This document shows positions 1 to 9,332 of a stretch of DNA of 64,000 nt, one piece after another (position 1 is the first letter of the stretch; each line of letters starts with the position of its first letter). The DNA is from Dyadobacter linearis. Lineage in GTDB: Bacteria > Bacteroidota > Bacteroidia > Cytophagales > Spirosomataceae. Below the pieces are notes generated by a model that ran no database searches, was not told the origin of the DNA, and saw only the letters and a program-made list of their open reading frames with translations. Where the stretch lies: assembly GCF_907165045.1 (NCBI RefSeq), contig NZ_CAJRAU010000001.1:744001-808000 (forward strand). Direction: 5' to 3'. Made by a program: the position numbers and the translations under genes.

Positions 1-3000
1 GCGACGGCACATTGGCGTTATTATCGTCCGGTTCTGCATCCCACCAATCCCACTTAGGCGCGTAGTAGCCCAGGTTTTTAGCAGAGAAGAAGAATTTGAG
101 ATTGTCCACTTTCAGCTTTTCAATCATCTTTTTCGGTAAAGAATAGCCCAGTGAAATATTATCAAGACGAATAAATGACCGGTCCTGATACACGCCAAAA
201 CCACTCGCGCCACCTTCGCTGGAATACAGTCGCGCCCATTCGTTTGAGCGGTTTTCCTCGGTCCAGTAAGGGAAGCGGTAAGAGCTGGTGCGATCCAGGA
301 ATCCGTCGCGGTTCTTACGTTGATTGAAAGGAGATTTGTGGCCCCAATAGGAATATACCGAGATACCTACGTCAAGCGTTTTGAAGAGTTTGAAATCATT
401 TCTCAGCGTCCACCTGAAACGCGGGTTGGTGAAACCCTGGAATTGTTTATCCGCATTCGTGAATTTCCCGTCGCCGTCTACGTCTTCCAATTTGAAGTCG
501 CCGGGTTTCACACCATACTTTGCAGCCTGGTCGCGTTCTTCTACCTGCCACACACCCAGTATCTTATAATCCCAGATCTCGTCAAGTGAATGTCCGATAA
601 AACGGCGATTGGCTACATCGTCTTTTTCCCTGCCGTTCTCGTCAAGATCTCCGTAGAGTCTGGCGATTTTATTCCGGTTTAGTTGAAATGTAAAAGTCGA
701 CCGCCACGAGAAATTTTCGCGGTTCATATTCACCGAATTCAGGGTAGCCTCAATACCCCTGTTTTGAACTTCTCCAAGATTATCCCAAACTGAGCTAAAC
801 CCTAGAATATCGGGCAATGCACGCTGCACAAGCAGATCAGTGGTAGACGAGCGGTACACTTCCAGCGATCCTTCCAGTTTATTATCAAACAAACCGAAGT
901 CGATACCCAGGTTATAAGACGCAGTGCGCTCCCAGCGGAGGTTGGCATTCTGCATTCTGTTCACATACAGCTGGTTGGCAAGATAGACCGTTCCGTCTGG
1001 TCTGACGTGCAGGTACTTACCTGTTTGCAAATCCGAGATCGCCGAGTAAAGACCGATATCCCTGTTACCGTTACTTCCCCAGGTTGCACGCAGCTTTCCA
1101 TAATTCATCCAGCTGCTTTTCCAGAACTCCTCATCCGTAAACACCCAGCCCAATGCAACAGACGCGAAAGTAGCACGCGGATTTGCCTGCCCGAATGCGG
1201 AATATCCGTCTCGGCGGGTCGAGAGCGTGACCATGTATTTGTCTTTCCATGAATAGAACAACCGCGCCATCGCAGCGTCGCCGGTACTGTACTCGTCGTA
1301 GGCAGAAACAGTTGGGTTAATACCTGTGCTGATCCCGTGGTAGCCTAGCGCATCAGTAGGCAGAAAACCCTTGTTGGTCATCGTGTTATCCCATTGCTGG
1401 TACTTTTCCGAGTTGGCCAGTAAGGTCAGGTCAAAGTTGTGTTTGCCAAACGTTTTGTTCCATTTAAGGATGTTATCCACCTGCCAGCGGAATTCTTTCT
1501 GGTTCTGCCGACTCGCGCTTCCGCCCGTTGCAGCCCATTCCGCATGCTTCGCCGATTCGTGGTTGAACCTTTCATAAAACTCAAACCTGGGCGTGTAATT
1601 GATCCGGTATGAAAAGCCAAAAGGAAGCGTCACCAAACCATACAGTGTGGTATTCAGTGTCGTAATTTTCTGTCTTCTGTCAATGAATTGCCGCGCGTAA
1701 TACGGGTGGTTACCGCCGCTGGCTTCGTTATTCGGTCTCCACTTGTAGCTTCCGTCGGCTTCAAATTCGGAACCCCAGGGGGAAAGTATCCTGGCAAGAC
1801 CATAATCCACAGCTACCTGACTTTCGTCCCGGTCTGCGAACTGGGCATTGAGCCCTACCGAAAAGAACTTGGCAACCTGCCCTTCGAGGTTAACCCGTCC
1901 TCTTACCGTACTAAACTTGTCGCCTGTAATAATACCTTCATTGCTCAGGTAACCCAGCGACATGAAGTAGGACACAGCGTCCTTTTTTCCCGATAAACTT
2001 ACGGTATGGTCCTGTCTTTTACCAGTTTGGAAGACTTTGGAATTCCAGTCGACACTCCTTCCGGCCTTGTAATTTTCAATTTCGATCGGCTGCATCCCCA
2101 AACGCTGCAACCAAACTGTGGTCGGATCGCCGGTTGAACCGTCGTACGCCATCCAGTCGTCAACGGAGATATTGGAAGGGAGGCCGGCTGGATTTTCAAA
2201 CTGGAAAGGCTTGTAGCTCGCATTGATGTTTTTCATTACCCCGCCGCGCCAGTCAATGAACTCGTCTGCGCCCAATACCGGCTGCTTTTTGGAAATCGTA
2301 CCAAGACCAACGTTGGAATTTACATTAACCCGCGCTTTTCCCTCCACTCCCTTTTTAGTCGTGATCAAAATCACGCCGCTCGCTGCTTTTGAACCAAAAA
2401 CCGCAGCCGAGCTGGCATCTTTCAATACGTCGATCGTCTCAATATCATTGGGATTGATGTCTGAAAGCTCACCGTAGTAAATCGCGCCGTCGAGCACAAG
2501 GAGCGGACTGGTACTGGCATTGATCGAGTTACGACCGCGCACCAGCAGGCTGCCCCCACCCTTTGCAGAGGGCGACATTCCCACATTCAGCCCGGCAATG
2601 TTACCCCGGAGAATGTCCTGGACTGAGTTCGGATTTTCATTTTCCAATTTGCTGGTGTTGATCTGCGACACTGCGCCCGTCAGGTCACGCTTCTTTTGCG
2701 TTCCATAACCTACCACCACCACTTCATCGAGCGCTTTCTGATCGCTGGCGAGACTTACATTTACCTTCGTAGCGTTTCCAACCGTTTTTTCCTGCGTCAG
2801 ATAACCTACCGAAGAGAAGACCAGAATCGAACTGGCAGAAGGAACACCGATCTCATACTTCCCCTCCACATCCGTAGTAGTTCCAAGGGTCGTGCCCTTT
2901 ACGAGGACCGTTACCCCGGGAACCGGAGAACTGTCGTCCGCTGACAATACCGTTCCGCTGACCTTCTGTTCAGCAGGAACCGACTCAATAGTTGAATTGA

Positions 3001-3094
3001 CATTGGTAGCATGGGCAGCGCTGATCTCACAGATCGCCGCCAGCATACATACCACCGCCACTCGCAAGAGGAGCCAGGTAGATCCTTTTTTCAT
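1..3094 (-). CDS. SusC/RagA-type TonB-dependent outer membrane receptor (C-terminus outside window)
   Basis: The frame is open from an ATG at 3094 to the window edge, 1031 codons without a stop. SusC proteins are about 1000-1100 residues, so only a short C-terminal part is missing. The product starts with a signal peptide (MKKGSTWLLLRVAVVCMLAA), followed by a carboxypeptidase-regulatory-like domain (VSGTVLSADDSSPVPGV, VFSSVGYLTQE), the LDEVVVVGYGTQKK segment, and a plug domain with LLVRGRNSIN and GVILITTKKG. The remainder is beta-barrel. Family knowledge: SusC barrels import glycans through the outer membrane with a SusD lid, powered by TonB. A strong terminator separates it from the SusC/SusD pair upstream on the same strand, so it probably has its own promoter. 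Its SusD partner would lie beyond position 1. The substrate cannot be told from the sequence. Confidence 0.93.
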   Translation of the reverse strand, partial: MKKGSTWLLLRVAVVCMLAAICEISAAHATNVNSTIESVPAEQKVSGTVLSADDSSPVPGVTVLVKGTTLGTTTDVEGKYEIGVPSASSILVFSSVGYLTQEKTVGNATKVNVSLASDQKALDEVVVVGYGTQKKRDLTGAVSQINTSKLENENPNSVQDILRGNIAGLNVGMSPSAKGGGSLLVRGRNSINASTSPLLVLDGAIYYGELSDINPNDIETIDVLKDASSAAVFGSKAASGVILITTKKGVEGKARVNVNSNVGLGTISKKQPVLGADEFIDWRGGVMKNINASYKPFQFENPAGLPSNISVDDWMAYDGSTGDPTTVWLQRLGMQPIEIENYKAGRSVDWNSKVFQTGKRQDHTVSLSGKKDAVSYFMSLGYLSNEGIITGDKFSTVRGRVNLEGQVAKFFSVGLNAQFADRDESQVAVDYGLARILSPWGSEFEADGSYKWRPNNEASGGNHPYYARQFIDRRQKITTLNTTLYGLVTLPFGFSYRINYTPRFEFYERFNHESAKHAEWAATGGSASRQNQKEFRWQVDNILKWNKTFGKHNFDLTLLANSEKYQQWDNTMTNKGFLPTDALGYHGISTGINPTVSAYDEYSTGDAAMARLFYSWKDKYMVTLSTRRDGYSAFGQANPRATFASVALGWVFTDEEFWKSSWMNYGKLRATWGSNGNRDIGLYSAISDLQTGKYLHVRPDGTVYLANQLYVNRMQNANLRWERTASYNLGIDFGLFDNKLEGSLEVYRSSTTDLLVQRALPDILGFSSVWDNLGEVQNRGIEATLNSVNMNRENFSWRSTFTFQLNRNKIARLYGDLDENGREKDDVANRRFIGHSLDEIWDYKILGVWQVEERDQAAKYGVKPGDFKLEDVDGDGKFTNADKQFQGFTNPRFRWTLRNDFKLFKTLDVGISVYSYWGHKSPFNQRKNRDGFLDRTSSYRFPYWTEENRSNEWARLYSSEGGASGFGVYQDRSFIRLDNISLGYSLPKKMIEKLKVDNLKFFFSAKNLGYYAPKWDWWDAEPDDNNANVPS

Positions 3095-3299
3095 TTTTAA
3101 ATAGAAAAGATTAATTAAGTAGGTGATTGAATTATATCAATTTACCCAGACGTAATTGAATCTTTCCTGCCCTGACAGTGCTATTTCAGAATGTCACCGC
3201 AGCTACACTTAACACTATTATACGTTTTAGGAGTCAGTAGTTAATTATCAGTGACTTAGCACTATTTCTACACCCTTTTTATTTTTTTGAATTTTTACC

Positions 3300-3371
3300 A
3301 AAAAAAAGCGCAGACCGGAAGTACTTTCACCATCGGCTTGTCGCCTTTAGTTTCGGTAATTCTGGTCTGCG
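3300..3371 (-). terminator. Rho-independent terminator after susD
   Basis: On the minus strand an 8-bp perfect stem (CGCAGACC / GGTCTGCG, 3364-3371 with 3309-3316) closes a 47-nt region that can fold further, followed by C and eight T. It lies just past the SusD stop. The rest of the 312-base gap 3095-3406 is AT-rich; I see no gene in it, and it should hold the promoter of the next SusC. Confidence 0.7.
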
Positions 3372-3406
3372 TTATTTATTTAAAAAACTTTGTTACCCTC
3401 TCACCC

Positions 3407-5065
3407 TCAATACCCCGGATTTTGCGGATATGCAGCAGGGCCGCCGGCGGTGCGGTCGATCTGGTCTTGTGGGATTGGTCTCAGGTTGTGAAACTCTTTC
3501 ACATTTGCGGCTCCTTCCGGATTGTGCAGCTTCACTCTTTCCACCAGGTTACCCCAGCGTTTCAGGTCAAACCAGCGGAACATTTCGCCGGCCAGTTCGC
3601 GCTCGCGTTCCTCCATGATGAATTCCATCGTCGCTTTTGCAGGTGTAATTTCCATGGCAGCTTCTTTGCCCGGCCACGCGGCTCTACGACGTACTACGTT
3701 GATGTGAGCAGCAGCTTCGGCAGCCTTACCCTGTCTGATATAAGCCTCAGCAGCAATCAAATGCGTCTCTGCCAGACGGAACATCAGGAAATCCCGGCTT
3801 CCCTGCTCGTAAGTACGGTCGGGGCGAAGTGCATCCAAAAACTTGCGGTTCACAGGGAACAGGTTGGCTTTGTACAGGCTAGGAGTAAGTACCTGATATG
3901 GTCGTTTAGCCCGCTCTTCCAGCGTCATTTCATAGCCTGGAATAAAGATCGTGGTGTCGCCCGAAGCAAAAGTCAGCTCCTTTTTCGAGGTATCGAACAG
4001 GTTTGTATATTTCCCCGGCTTATTGCTTTTCCATGTGTCTTTGAAAGTCTTTTTGTACCGGGAATCATTCACGCGGTTCGCTGGCGCGAAAACCGTTTCG
4101 AGCATATAGGTAGTCGGTCTGAAACGTTTGAACGGCCGGCCATTTTCGGTATCACGCTGCATTCCCGCCTGCGTGTCATATTCCATCCCGAAATACAAGT
4201 GGGTACGGTTTCCGATTCCGTTCGTCAATGGATCCGAAGTATATTGGGTAGCAAAAATTACCTCGTTATTGATCTCGCCGCCGCCTTGTAACCAAACACT
4301 TGCAAAATCAGGCAAAAGCGAAAATGAGTAATTCTTGACCACATTTTCAGCATAAGTAGCCGCTTTTACATAATCGTCAGCCGCTTTCGCTTCCGAGGTT
4401 GCTTTGGTCAAATATACCCTGGCCAGCAAATGTTCCGCAGCCGCTTTGGTAACCCGGCCATAATCAGAAGTCGCTAAGCCCAGGTCAGGCAGCCCGGATT
4501 CGAGGTCGGAAATGATCTGCGCGTAGATTTCAGGAACCGGTGCGCGTGTAAATTCCTTCTGCGCTACCAGGTTTCCTTTCGTTACCAGCGAGACCGGACC
4601 AAACATTTGAACCAGAATAAAATAATGGTGCGCTCTCAAAAACTTCACTTCGGCCACGCGACGCTTCACAAGCGCAGGGTCCAATGCAGTCATATTCGGA
4701 GCCACATCGAGCACGATATTCGCCGTGTTGATCGCCGGGTACAGATTGTTCCAAATGTAGTTGGTGACCACCAGCCGCCCGTCGATCTGCGAAGTGTATT
4801 CATTCACAAATTTATAAGCGCCATCCGCACCCATTGTGTAGGTATCCGTCCCGAAGACGCTCAGCGTCATCGCATCTTCTGTTCCGTAATAGGTTCTTAA
4901 AGAGCTGTAAACCCCTTTTACAGCCGACTCAAAACCTGCTGCTGTATTGATATATTCACTTCCAACCTGCGAGATTGGTGTCTCATCAAGGAGGTCGTTG
5001 CACGACTGCGCACCCAACAGGAGCACGGCAGCCAATACTGTTTTAAATCGAAATAACACTTTCAT
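3407..5065 (-). CDS. SusD/RagB-family glycan-binding lipoprotein
   Basis: 552 residues, the usual SusD length. The N-terminus is a lipoprotein signal with lipobox LGAQSC, giving lipidated Cys22, then DLLDETP, typical of mature SusD proteins. TPR-like helices follow (FLRAHHYFILVQMFGPVSLVT, AAAEHLLARVYLTKATSEA), and the C-terminal part has FLMFRLAETHLIAAEAYIRQGK, EFIMEERERELAGEMFRWFDLKRWG and the final LRPIPQDQIDRT, all hallmarks of RagB/SusD. Family role: surface lipoprotein that captures oligosaccharide and closes the SusC barrel. It lies 38 bp downstream of the SusC gene on the same strand, so the two form one unit; a strong terminator follows. The ligand is unknown; the nearby GH9 glucanase suggests a beta-glucan. 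Confidence 0.95.
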   Translation of the reverse strand: MKVLFRFKTVLAAVLLLGAQSCNDLLDETPISQVGSEYINTAAGFESAVKGVYSSLRTYYGTEDAMTLSVFGTDTYTMGADGAYKFVNEYTSQIDGRLVVTNYIWNNLYPAINTANIVLDVAPNMTALDPALVKRRVAEVKFLRAHHYFILVQMFGPVSLVTKGNLVAQKEFTRAPVPEIYAQIISDLESGLPDLGLATSDYGRVTKAAAEHLLARVYLTKATSEAKAADDYVKAATYAENVVKNYSFSLLPDFASVWLQGGGEINNEVIFATQYTSDPLTNGIGNRTHLYFGMEYDTQAGMQRDTENGRPFKRFRPTTYMLETVFAPANRVNDSRYKKTFKDTWKSNKPGKYTNLFDTSKKELTFASGDTTIFIPGYEMTLEERAKRPYQVLTPSLYKANLFPVNRKFLDALRPDRTYEQGSRDFLMFRLAETHLIAAEAYIRQGKAAEAAAHINVVRRRAAWPGKEAAMEITPAKATMEFIMEERERELAGEMFRWFDLKRWGNLVERVKLHNPEGAANVKEFHNLRPIPQDQIDRTAGGPAAYPQNPGY

Positions 5066-5103
5066 ATTTCTTTGAGATTAGTATTGATAGCTGTTGGGTA
5101 AAA

Positions 5104-8100
5104 CTAGATTTTCACATTAAGACCAAACGTGATCTGTCTCACAGCCGGAGTCTGGTTAGCTTCGATGTCTCCGTCCGTTTCGTTGTCTATACCCTTGTAT
5201 TTGGTTCTGTATTCCGAGAAAATAAATGGTTGCTGGGCACTCATAAACACGCGCAGACTTCCTATTTTCATTTTTTCTGTCCACTTATCAGGGAAATTGT
5301 AGCCCAGGTTGATGTTACGAACCTTGATAAACGTTCCATCAAAATACAACACCGTAGAGCGGAATGGCGGGAACTCCTGGCTTTGATTTGGTCTTGGAAA
5401 CTCATTCGTTGGATTTTCAGGTGTCCAGTAATCAATATCCAGATTGTTGTAGCGACCAGCCAGCGTCATATTATCCTGGTGGAACAAGCTGCGGAACATA
5501 CTTCCGAATCTTGCAAATACAAATATCGAAAGGTCAAAACCTTTGTATTCAAAACGGTTGGTCATACCGCCGGAGAATTTGGGAACCTGAGATCCAAGAA
5601 TAACGCGGTCGAACGGATCAATTTTGCCATCGTTGTTCGTATCCTGAATTTTGATCTGTCCGGGTACAGCCTGGTATTTCTTAGCCTGCTCCAATTCGCT
5701 TGTCTGCCAGATACCGATTTTTTTGTAATCAAAATAAGCAGTAAGCGGCTGCCCGATAAACCGTGCATTCCCGATATCATCTACTTTACCATTGAAAAGT
5801 TCGAGGATTTTCTCTTTGTTCTTTGTCAGCTGAAAATCAGTATTCCAGCGAAAACCGCCCGGCGCGTCGATATTGACAGTAGATAGAGTAACCTCAATAC
5901 CAGTATTGCGCGTGCTGCCGACATTGCGGCGAACTTCGCTAAAACCACTGGTAATTGGCAGCTGATCAAGCAAAAGCAGATCTTTCGTATCTGCCTGATA
6001 GTATTCAAGAGAACCAGAAACGCGGCCTTTAAATACACTGAAATCCAAACCGATATTACCTGTCGTGGTTGATTCCCATTTTAACAGCGCGTTACCCAGC
6101 GAGCCGGGTGCGTATCCAAAAGCGCCTGCTGCTCCGAATGCATAAGAAGTCCGGCCAAGCAAAGCCTGCGTTTGATATGGATTAATCGCTGTGTTACCAG
6201 TGGATCCATAGCTGGCGCGTAACTTCAGTTCGTCCACCCAGGTCACGTTTTTCAAGACAGGCTCGCTGCTGATATTCCAGCCGACCGCCACCGAGGGGAA
6301 GAAACCGTATTTAGTATCTGCTCCAAACCTTGACGAACCATCATACCTGCCTGTTAATGTAAAAAGGTATTTTTCATTAAAATCGTAATTAACGCGCGCC
6401 ATGTAAGAGTTGAGCACCCATTGTGAAAGGGATGAAGCTACCCCACTGATAATCGTAGCCTGGCCAAGGTTATAGAACTGCTGACTCTCAGCCGGGATAC
6501 CCGTTACATTAATAAAGTTTTGTTCCAGATCGTCTTTCTGCAATGAATGTAAAACAGTCACACCCAGGTTATGCTTGCCGCCCAGCTGTTTGTTATACAT
6601 TAAAATGTTTTCCAATGTATAATTGAACTGGTATTCATTGAACTGGTAACCGGTAGGTTCGCCGCCGCGACGTGCATTGGTCTGCGATCCGGTGAAACGT
6701 CCGATCCGGCGATTGTTCAAATCAGGGCCGAAGTTGACGCGGTATTTCAAACCTTCCAGAATTGCCCATTCTGCATAAATACTGTTGAATATCCTGAAAC
6801 GCTTGGTCAAATCCACCTGCGCGCCGGGAATAATTTCGGCGATCGGGTTGGTTCTCAAACCGTCGGAAGTAGGCAAAAAGATCAGTTTTCCATTATCATC
6901 GTAAGGTTTTCCAAGCGGGTTTTCTGCTAACGCTCCTCCGTAAGGGTTGAAGTTCTCGCCATTCCGGGTACTATAAACACCCATCATCGAAGTACCGACC
7001 TTGATGCGTTTGGTGATCTGGTGATCCAGGTTGATGCGGAAAGTATAACGGGTAAAGTCCTGATTATAAATGATCCCCTTGTCATTGAAATAGTTACCTG
7101 AGATCGCAAACTGCGTTTTCTCATTTCCACCCTGTACTCCTACCTGGTGGCTCTGAATCCTTCCCGGACGCAGCAGAAAAGATTGATAATCCGTAGAGCG
7201 GTTGTTTTTAATACCATCCAGTTCTATCGGTTCAAATAACTTGGCATCCGCTTCCGGTGTCGCGGGACCGGCTGGGTAAAGTGGCAAACCAGTTTTTGCA
7301 TCTATAACTGCTCTTCGCGACTCTCGCTTGTATTCCGCAAACTCTTCCCCATTCATCACGTCGATTTTTCCCAGCTCTTTGGAAGAACCGTAATATCCGT
7401 CGTAGCTCACCACCGTTTTTCCTGGCTTGCCACGTTTTGTAGTGATCAAAACAACGCCATTGGAACCGCGTGAACCGTAAATAGCGGTCGCGGAAGCATC
7501 TTTTAATACCTCCATCGAGGCAATATCATTGGGGTTGAAATCGTCGATATTCCCTGCCAGCGGAATACCATCTACTACATAAAGCGGGTCATTGGAAGCA
7601 TTGATCGACCTTCTTCCGCGGATCCTTACTGTTGGCCCCGCGCCTGGTTTACTACTATTCTGAACCACATCCACACCGGCCGCGCGACCTTGCAGTGCCT
7701 GTCTTGCATTCGTAATAGGTAATTCGCCGATTTCTTTCGAGCCTACGGAAGAAATCGCGCCGGTCAGCTGGCTCTTTTTCTGCGTTCCGTAACCTACCAC
7801 AACTACTTCGCCCAGCGTTTTCAAGTCACTGGTGAGCTCAATATCCAATATGCTTTTATTTCCAACTTCAATTTCCTGCGTTACAAACCCCACAGCTGAA
7901 AACACCAGAACTGCGCCGTTGTCCGGCACGTCGATCTTATACTTTCCATCTGCGTCCGTATTAGTCCCCGTGCGGCTGCCTTTCAGTACAACTGACACGC
8001 CGGGAATAGGCGTTTTATCTTCCGTAGCAAGTATTTTACCAGTCACAGACCGATCTATCACCGAGACGATACTCCGGGCCGGGCGATAGGCCACAGCCTG

Positions 8101-8181
8101 CGCAGCGAAGCCTGTGACAATAACACCCGCCATTGTCAGCCGTATTACGTGCTGACCAATAGTCGTAAAGTTTTTTTTCAT
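5104..8181 (-). CDS. SusC/RagA-type TonB-dependent outer membrane receptor
   Basis: The ATG at 8181 is preferred to an upstream in-frame start at 8280 because the signal peptide (MKKNFTTIGQHVIRLTMAGV) begins there; the product is 1025 residues. Domains in order: signal peptide; carboxypeptidase-regulatory-like beta-sandwich (VTGKILATEDKTPIPGVSVV, VFSAVGFVTQEIEV); LGEVVVVGYGTQKK; plug with ITNARQALQGRAAGVDV, IRGRRSINASNDPLYVVDG and GVVLITTKRG; then the 22-strand barrel ending FGLNVKI. No N-terminal STN signalling domain is present, so it is unlikely to signal directly to an anti-sigma factor. It forms the import pore for the SusD encoded 38 bp downstream. A FecR-like fragment lies upstream across a 506-bp gap. 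Confidence 0.95.
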   Translation of the reverse strand: MKKNFTTIGQHVIRLTMAGVIVTGFAAQAVAYRPARSIVSVIDRSVTGKILATEDKTPIPGVSVVLKGSRTGTNTDADGKYKIDVPDNGAVLVFSAVGFVTQEIEVGNKSILDIELTSDLKTLGEVVVVGYGTQKKSQLTGAISSVGSKEIGELPITNARQALQGRAAGVDVVQNSSKPGAGPTVRIRGRRSINASNDPLYVVDGIPLAGNIDDFNPNDIASMEVLKDASATAIYGSRGSNGVVLITTKRGKPGKTVVSYDGYYGSSKELGKIDVMNGEEFAEYKRESRRAVIDAKTGLPLYPAGPATPEADAKLFEPIELDGIKNNRSTDYQSFLLRPGRIQSHQVGVQGGNEKTQFAISGNYFNDKGIIYNQDFTRYTFRINLDHQITKRIKVGTSMMGVYSTRNGENFNPYGGALAENPLGKPYDDNGKLIFLPTSDGLRTNPIAEIIPGAQVDLTKRFRIFNSIYAEWAILEGLKYRVNFGPDLNNRRIGRFTGSQTNARRGGEPTGYQFNEYQFNYTLENILMYNKQLGGKHNLGVTVLHSLQKDDLEQNFINVTGIPAESQQFYNLGQATIISGVASSLSQWVLNSYMARVNYDFNEKYLFTLTGRYDGSSRFGADTKYGFFPSVAVGWNISSEPVLKNVTWVDELKLRASYGSTGNTAINPYQTQALLGRTSYAFGAAGAFGYAPGSLGNALLKWESTTTGNIGLDFSVFKGRVSGSLEYYQADTKDLLLLDQLPITSGFSEVRRNVGSTRNTGIEVTLSTVNIDAPGGFRWNTDFQLTKNKEKILELFNGKVDDIGNARFIGQPLTAYFDYKKIGIWQTSELEQAKKYQAVPGQIKIQDTNNDGKIDPFDRVILGSQVPKFSGGMTNRFEYKGFDLSIFVFARFGSMFRSLFHQDNMTLAGRYNNLDIDYWTPENPTNEFPRPNQSQEFPPFRSTVLYFDGTFIKVRNINLGYNFPDKWTEKMKIGSLRVFMSAQQPFIFSEYRTKYKGIDNETDGDIEANQTPAVRQITFGLNVKI

Positions 8182-8687
8182 ACGCGTAAGTTTGATTACT
8201 ATTAATTGTACCAGAACATTTAAATGCTGACGATGTTTTTCACACCGACCCTTACAAGAAAAACAATATTTTTTCTTCAAATAGTAAAACTGTAACCTTG
8301 CGATTACAAGTGCTAGTGTAAGGAAACTTGGGGAGCTCGATTTCGGGATTCTTTAGTTGAACAATTTCAATAACCATATTTTTTGAGCAGATAGTACAAT
8401 CTGAAATCTGGCTCAGGATAGAAATTCGATTAGAAAATCGGAAAGAATCGTGGAAGTTTATTTATGCAATCGTTATCGGGAACGTTGTCAATATATTCTT
8501 TAACTAATATTTATTTGTAAAAACCGTCTTCACAATCCTAAAAAATATCAGAAAAGGAATGTCACCGTTATCCTACTTTTAGGACTTAACCTATATTCCT
8601 TTAAGAACATAACCTAAAAAAATGCTGTGAATAAAGAGGGTTGAATTCCAATGCAAGCAATTTGGGAAAAGCGGGAGGAGAAGCTAG
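8182..8687. other. Long AT-rich gap upstream of susC
   Basis: I see no coding region or RNA gene here. It must carry the promoter of the SusC/SusD unit, but I find no full match to the TTG-N19-TAnnTTTG pattern on the minus strand. A 13-base perfect palindrome (TAGTCAGTGACTA, 8685-8697) spans the end of the FecR-like gene at the edge of this gap. Confidence 0.4.
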
Positions 8688-9074
8688 TCAGTGACTACCG
8701 AAAATAAAGTAGAATAAAAAAAAAAGGAAGGTGACCGACATCAGTATGAGAATGATGCCTTTTGCTGTAAAATCGCGATTTGGTGCATCAGGAGATACTT
8801 TTTTTGAATCACGATCGCCGATCATATCCAGCGAGCTGCGGATCCTTCCCCAGATTGAATTCACATCCTGGTTTGACAGCATTTCGGGCTTCCAGTCGGA
8901 AGCGATCAGTACAAGCTCACGTGCCTTATCGACCGTCTCTTTCCGTGACGGATATTTGATGATCCAATTTTCCCAATAGGAACGGATCGCCTGATCGTCA
9001 GGGAACCGCACCCAGCGAATGAAGAGGTTTTCCATCGCCAACTCCTCTGCCGATAACTCTGAAAACGGTTTCAT
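8688..9074 (-). CDS. Short FecR-like anti-sigma protein: cytoplasmic domain plus one membrane helix only
   Basis: 128 residues. The first 60 (FIRWVRFPDDQAIRSYWENW, YPSRKETVDKARELV) match the N-terminal cytoplasmic domain of Bacteroidota FecR-family anti-sigma factors, which binds ECF sigma. A single strongly hydrophobic helix lies at about 105-125 (GIILILMSVTFLFFLFYFIF), and the protein stops three residues later. Normal FecR proteins are 320-400 residues with a periplasmic FecR domain and a DUF4974 tail; both are absent, and I found no remnant of them in the next 500 bases. So this is either a truncated relic or a minimal membrane tether for a sigma factor. The nearest ECF gene without an anti-sigma partner is 12590-13189, beyond the GH9 gene. 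Confidence 0.7.
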   Translation of the reverse strand: MKPFSELSAEELAMENLFIRWVRFPDDQAIRSYWENWIIKYPSRKETVDKARELVLIASDWKPEMLSNQDVNSIWGRIRSSLDMIGDRDSKKVSPDAPNRDFTAKGIILILMSVTFLFFLFYFIFGSH

Positions 9075-9332
9075 TTTGGTAGCGCGTTAGTAATTAGAAG
9101 CCTGAAAAGAATCTGCCCGATTAGTGGGACTCTGTGTTAATTCTTTGTTAAGCTTTTCGAATAAAAAAGAAACCCTTTTCCCGTTTATACTCACTCCTGC
9201 CTCGCTTCTGAACGGATTTGGCACTTGCCCGGCAAATAGCCCGCAGGCTGCATTAGAAAATAGTTTGCATCGCCAGGCATATATATCCGCGCCCCGGGCA
9301 GTCATATATGCAGCACGCTAAATACCATTCTT

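Noticed and set aside
3287..4291. Long open frame on the plus strand
   Set aside because: Antisense to susD; no protein-family features and Cys/Phe/His-rich composition typical of shadow frames.
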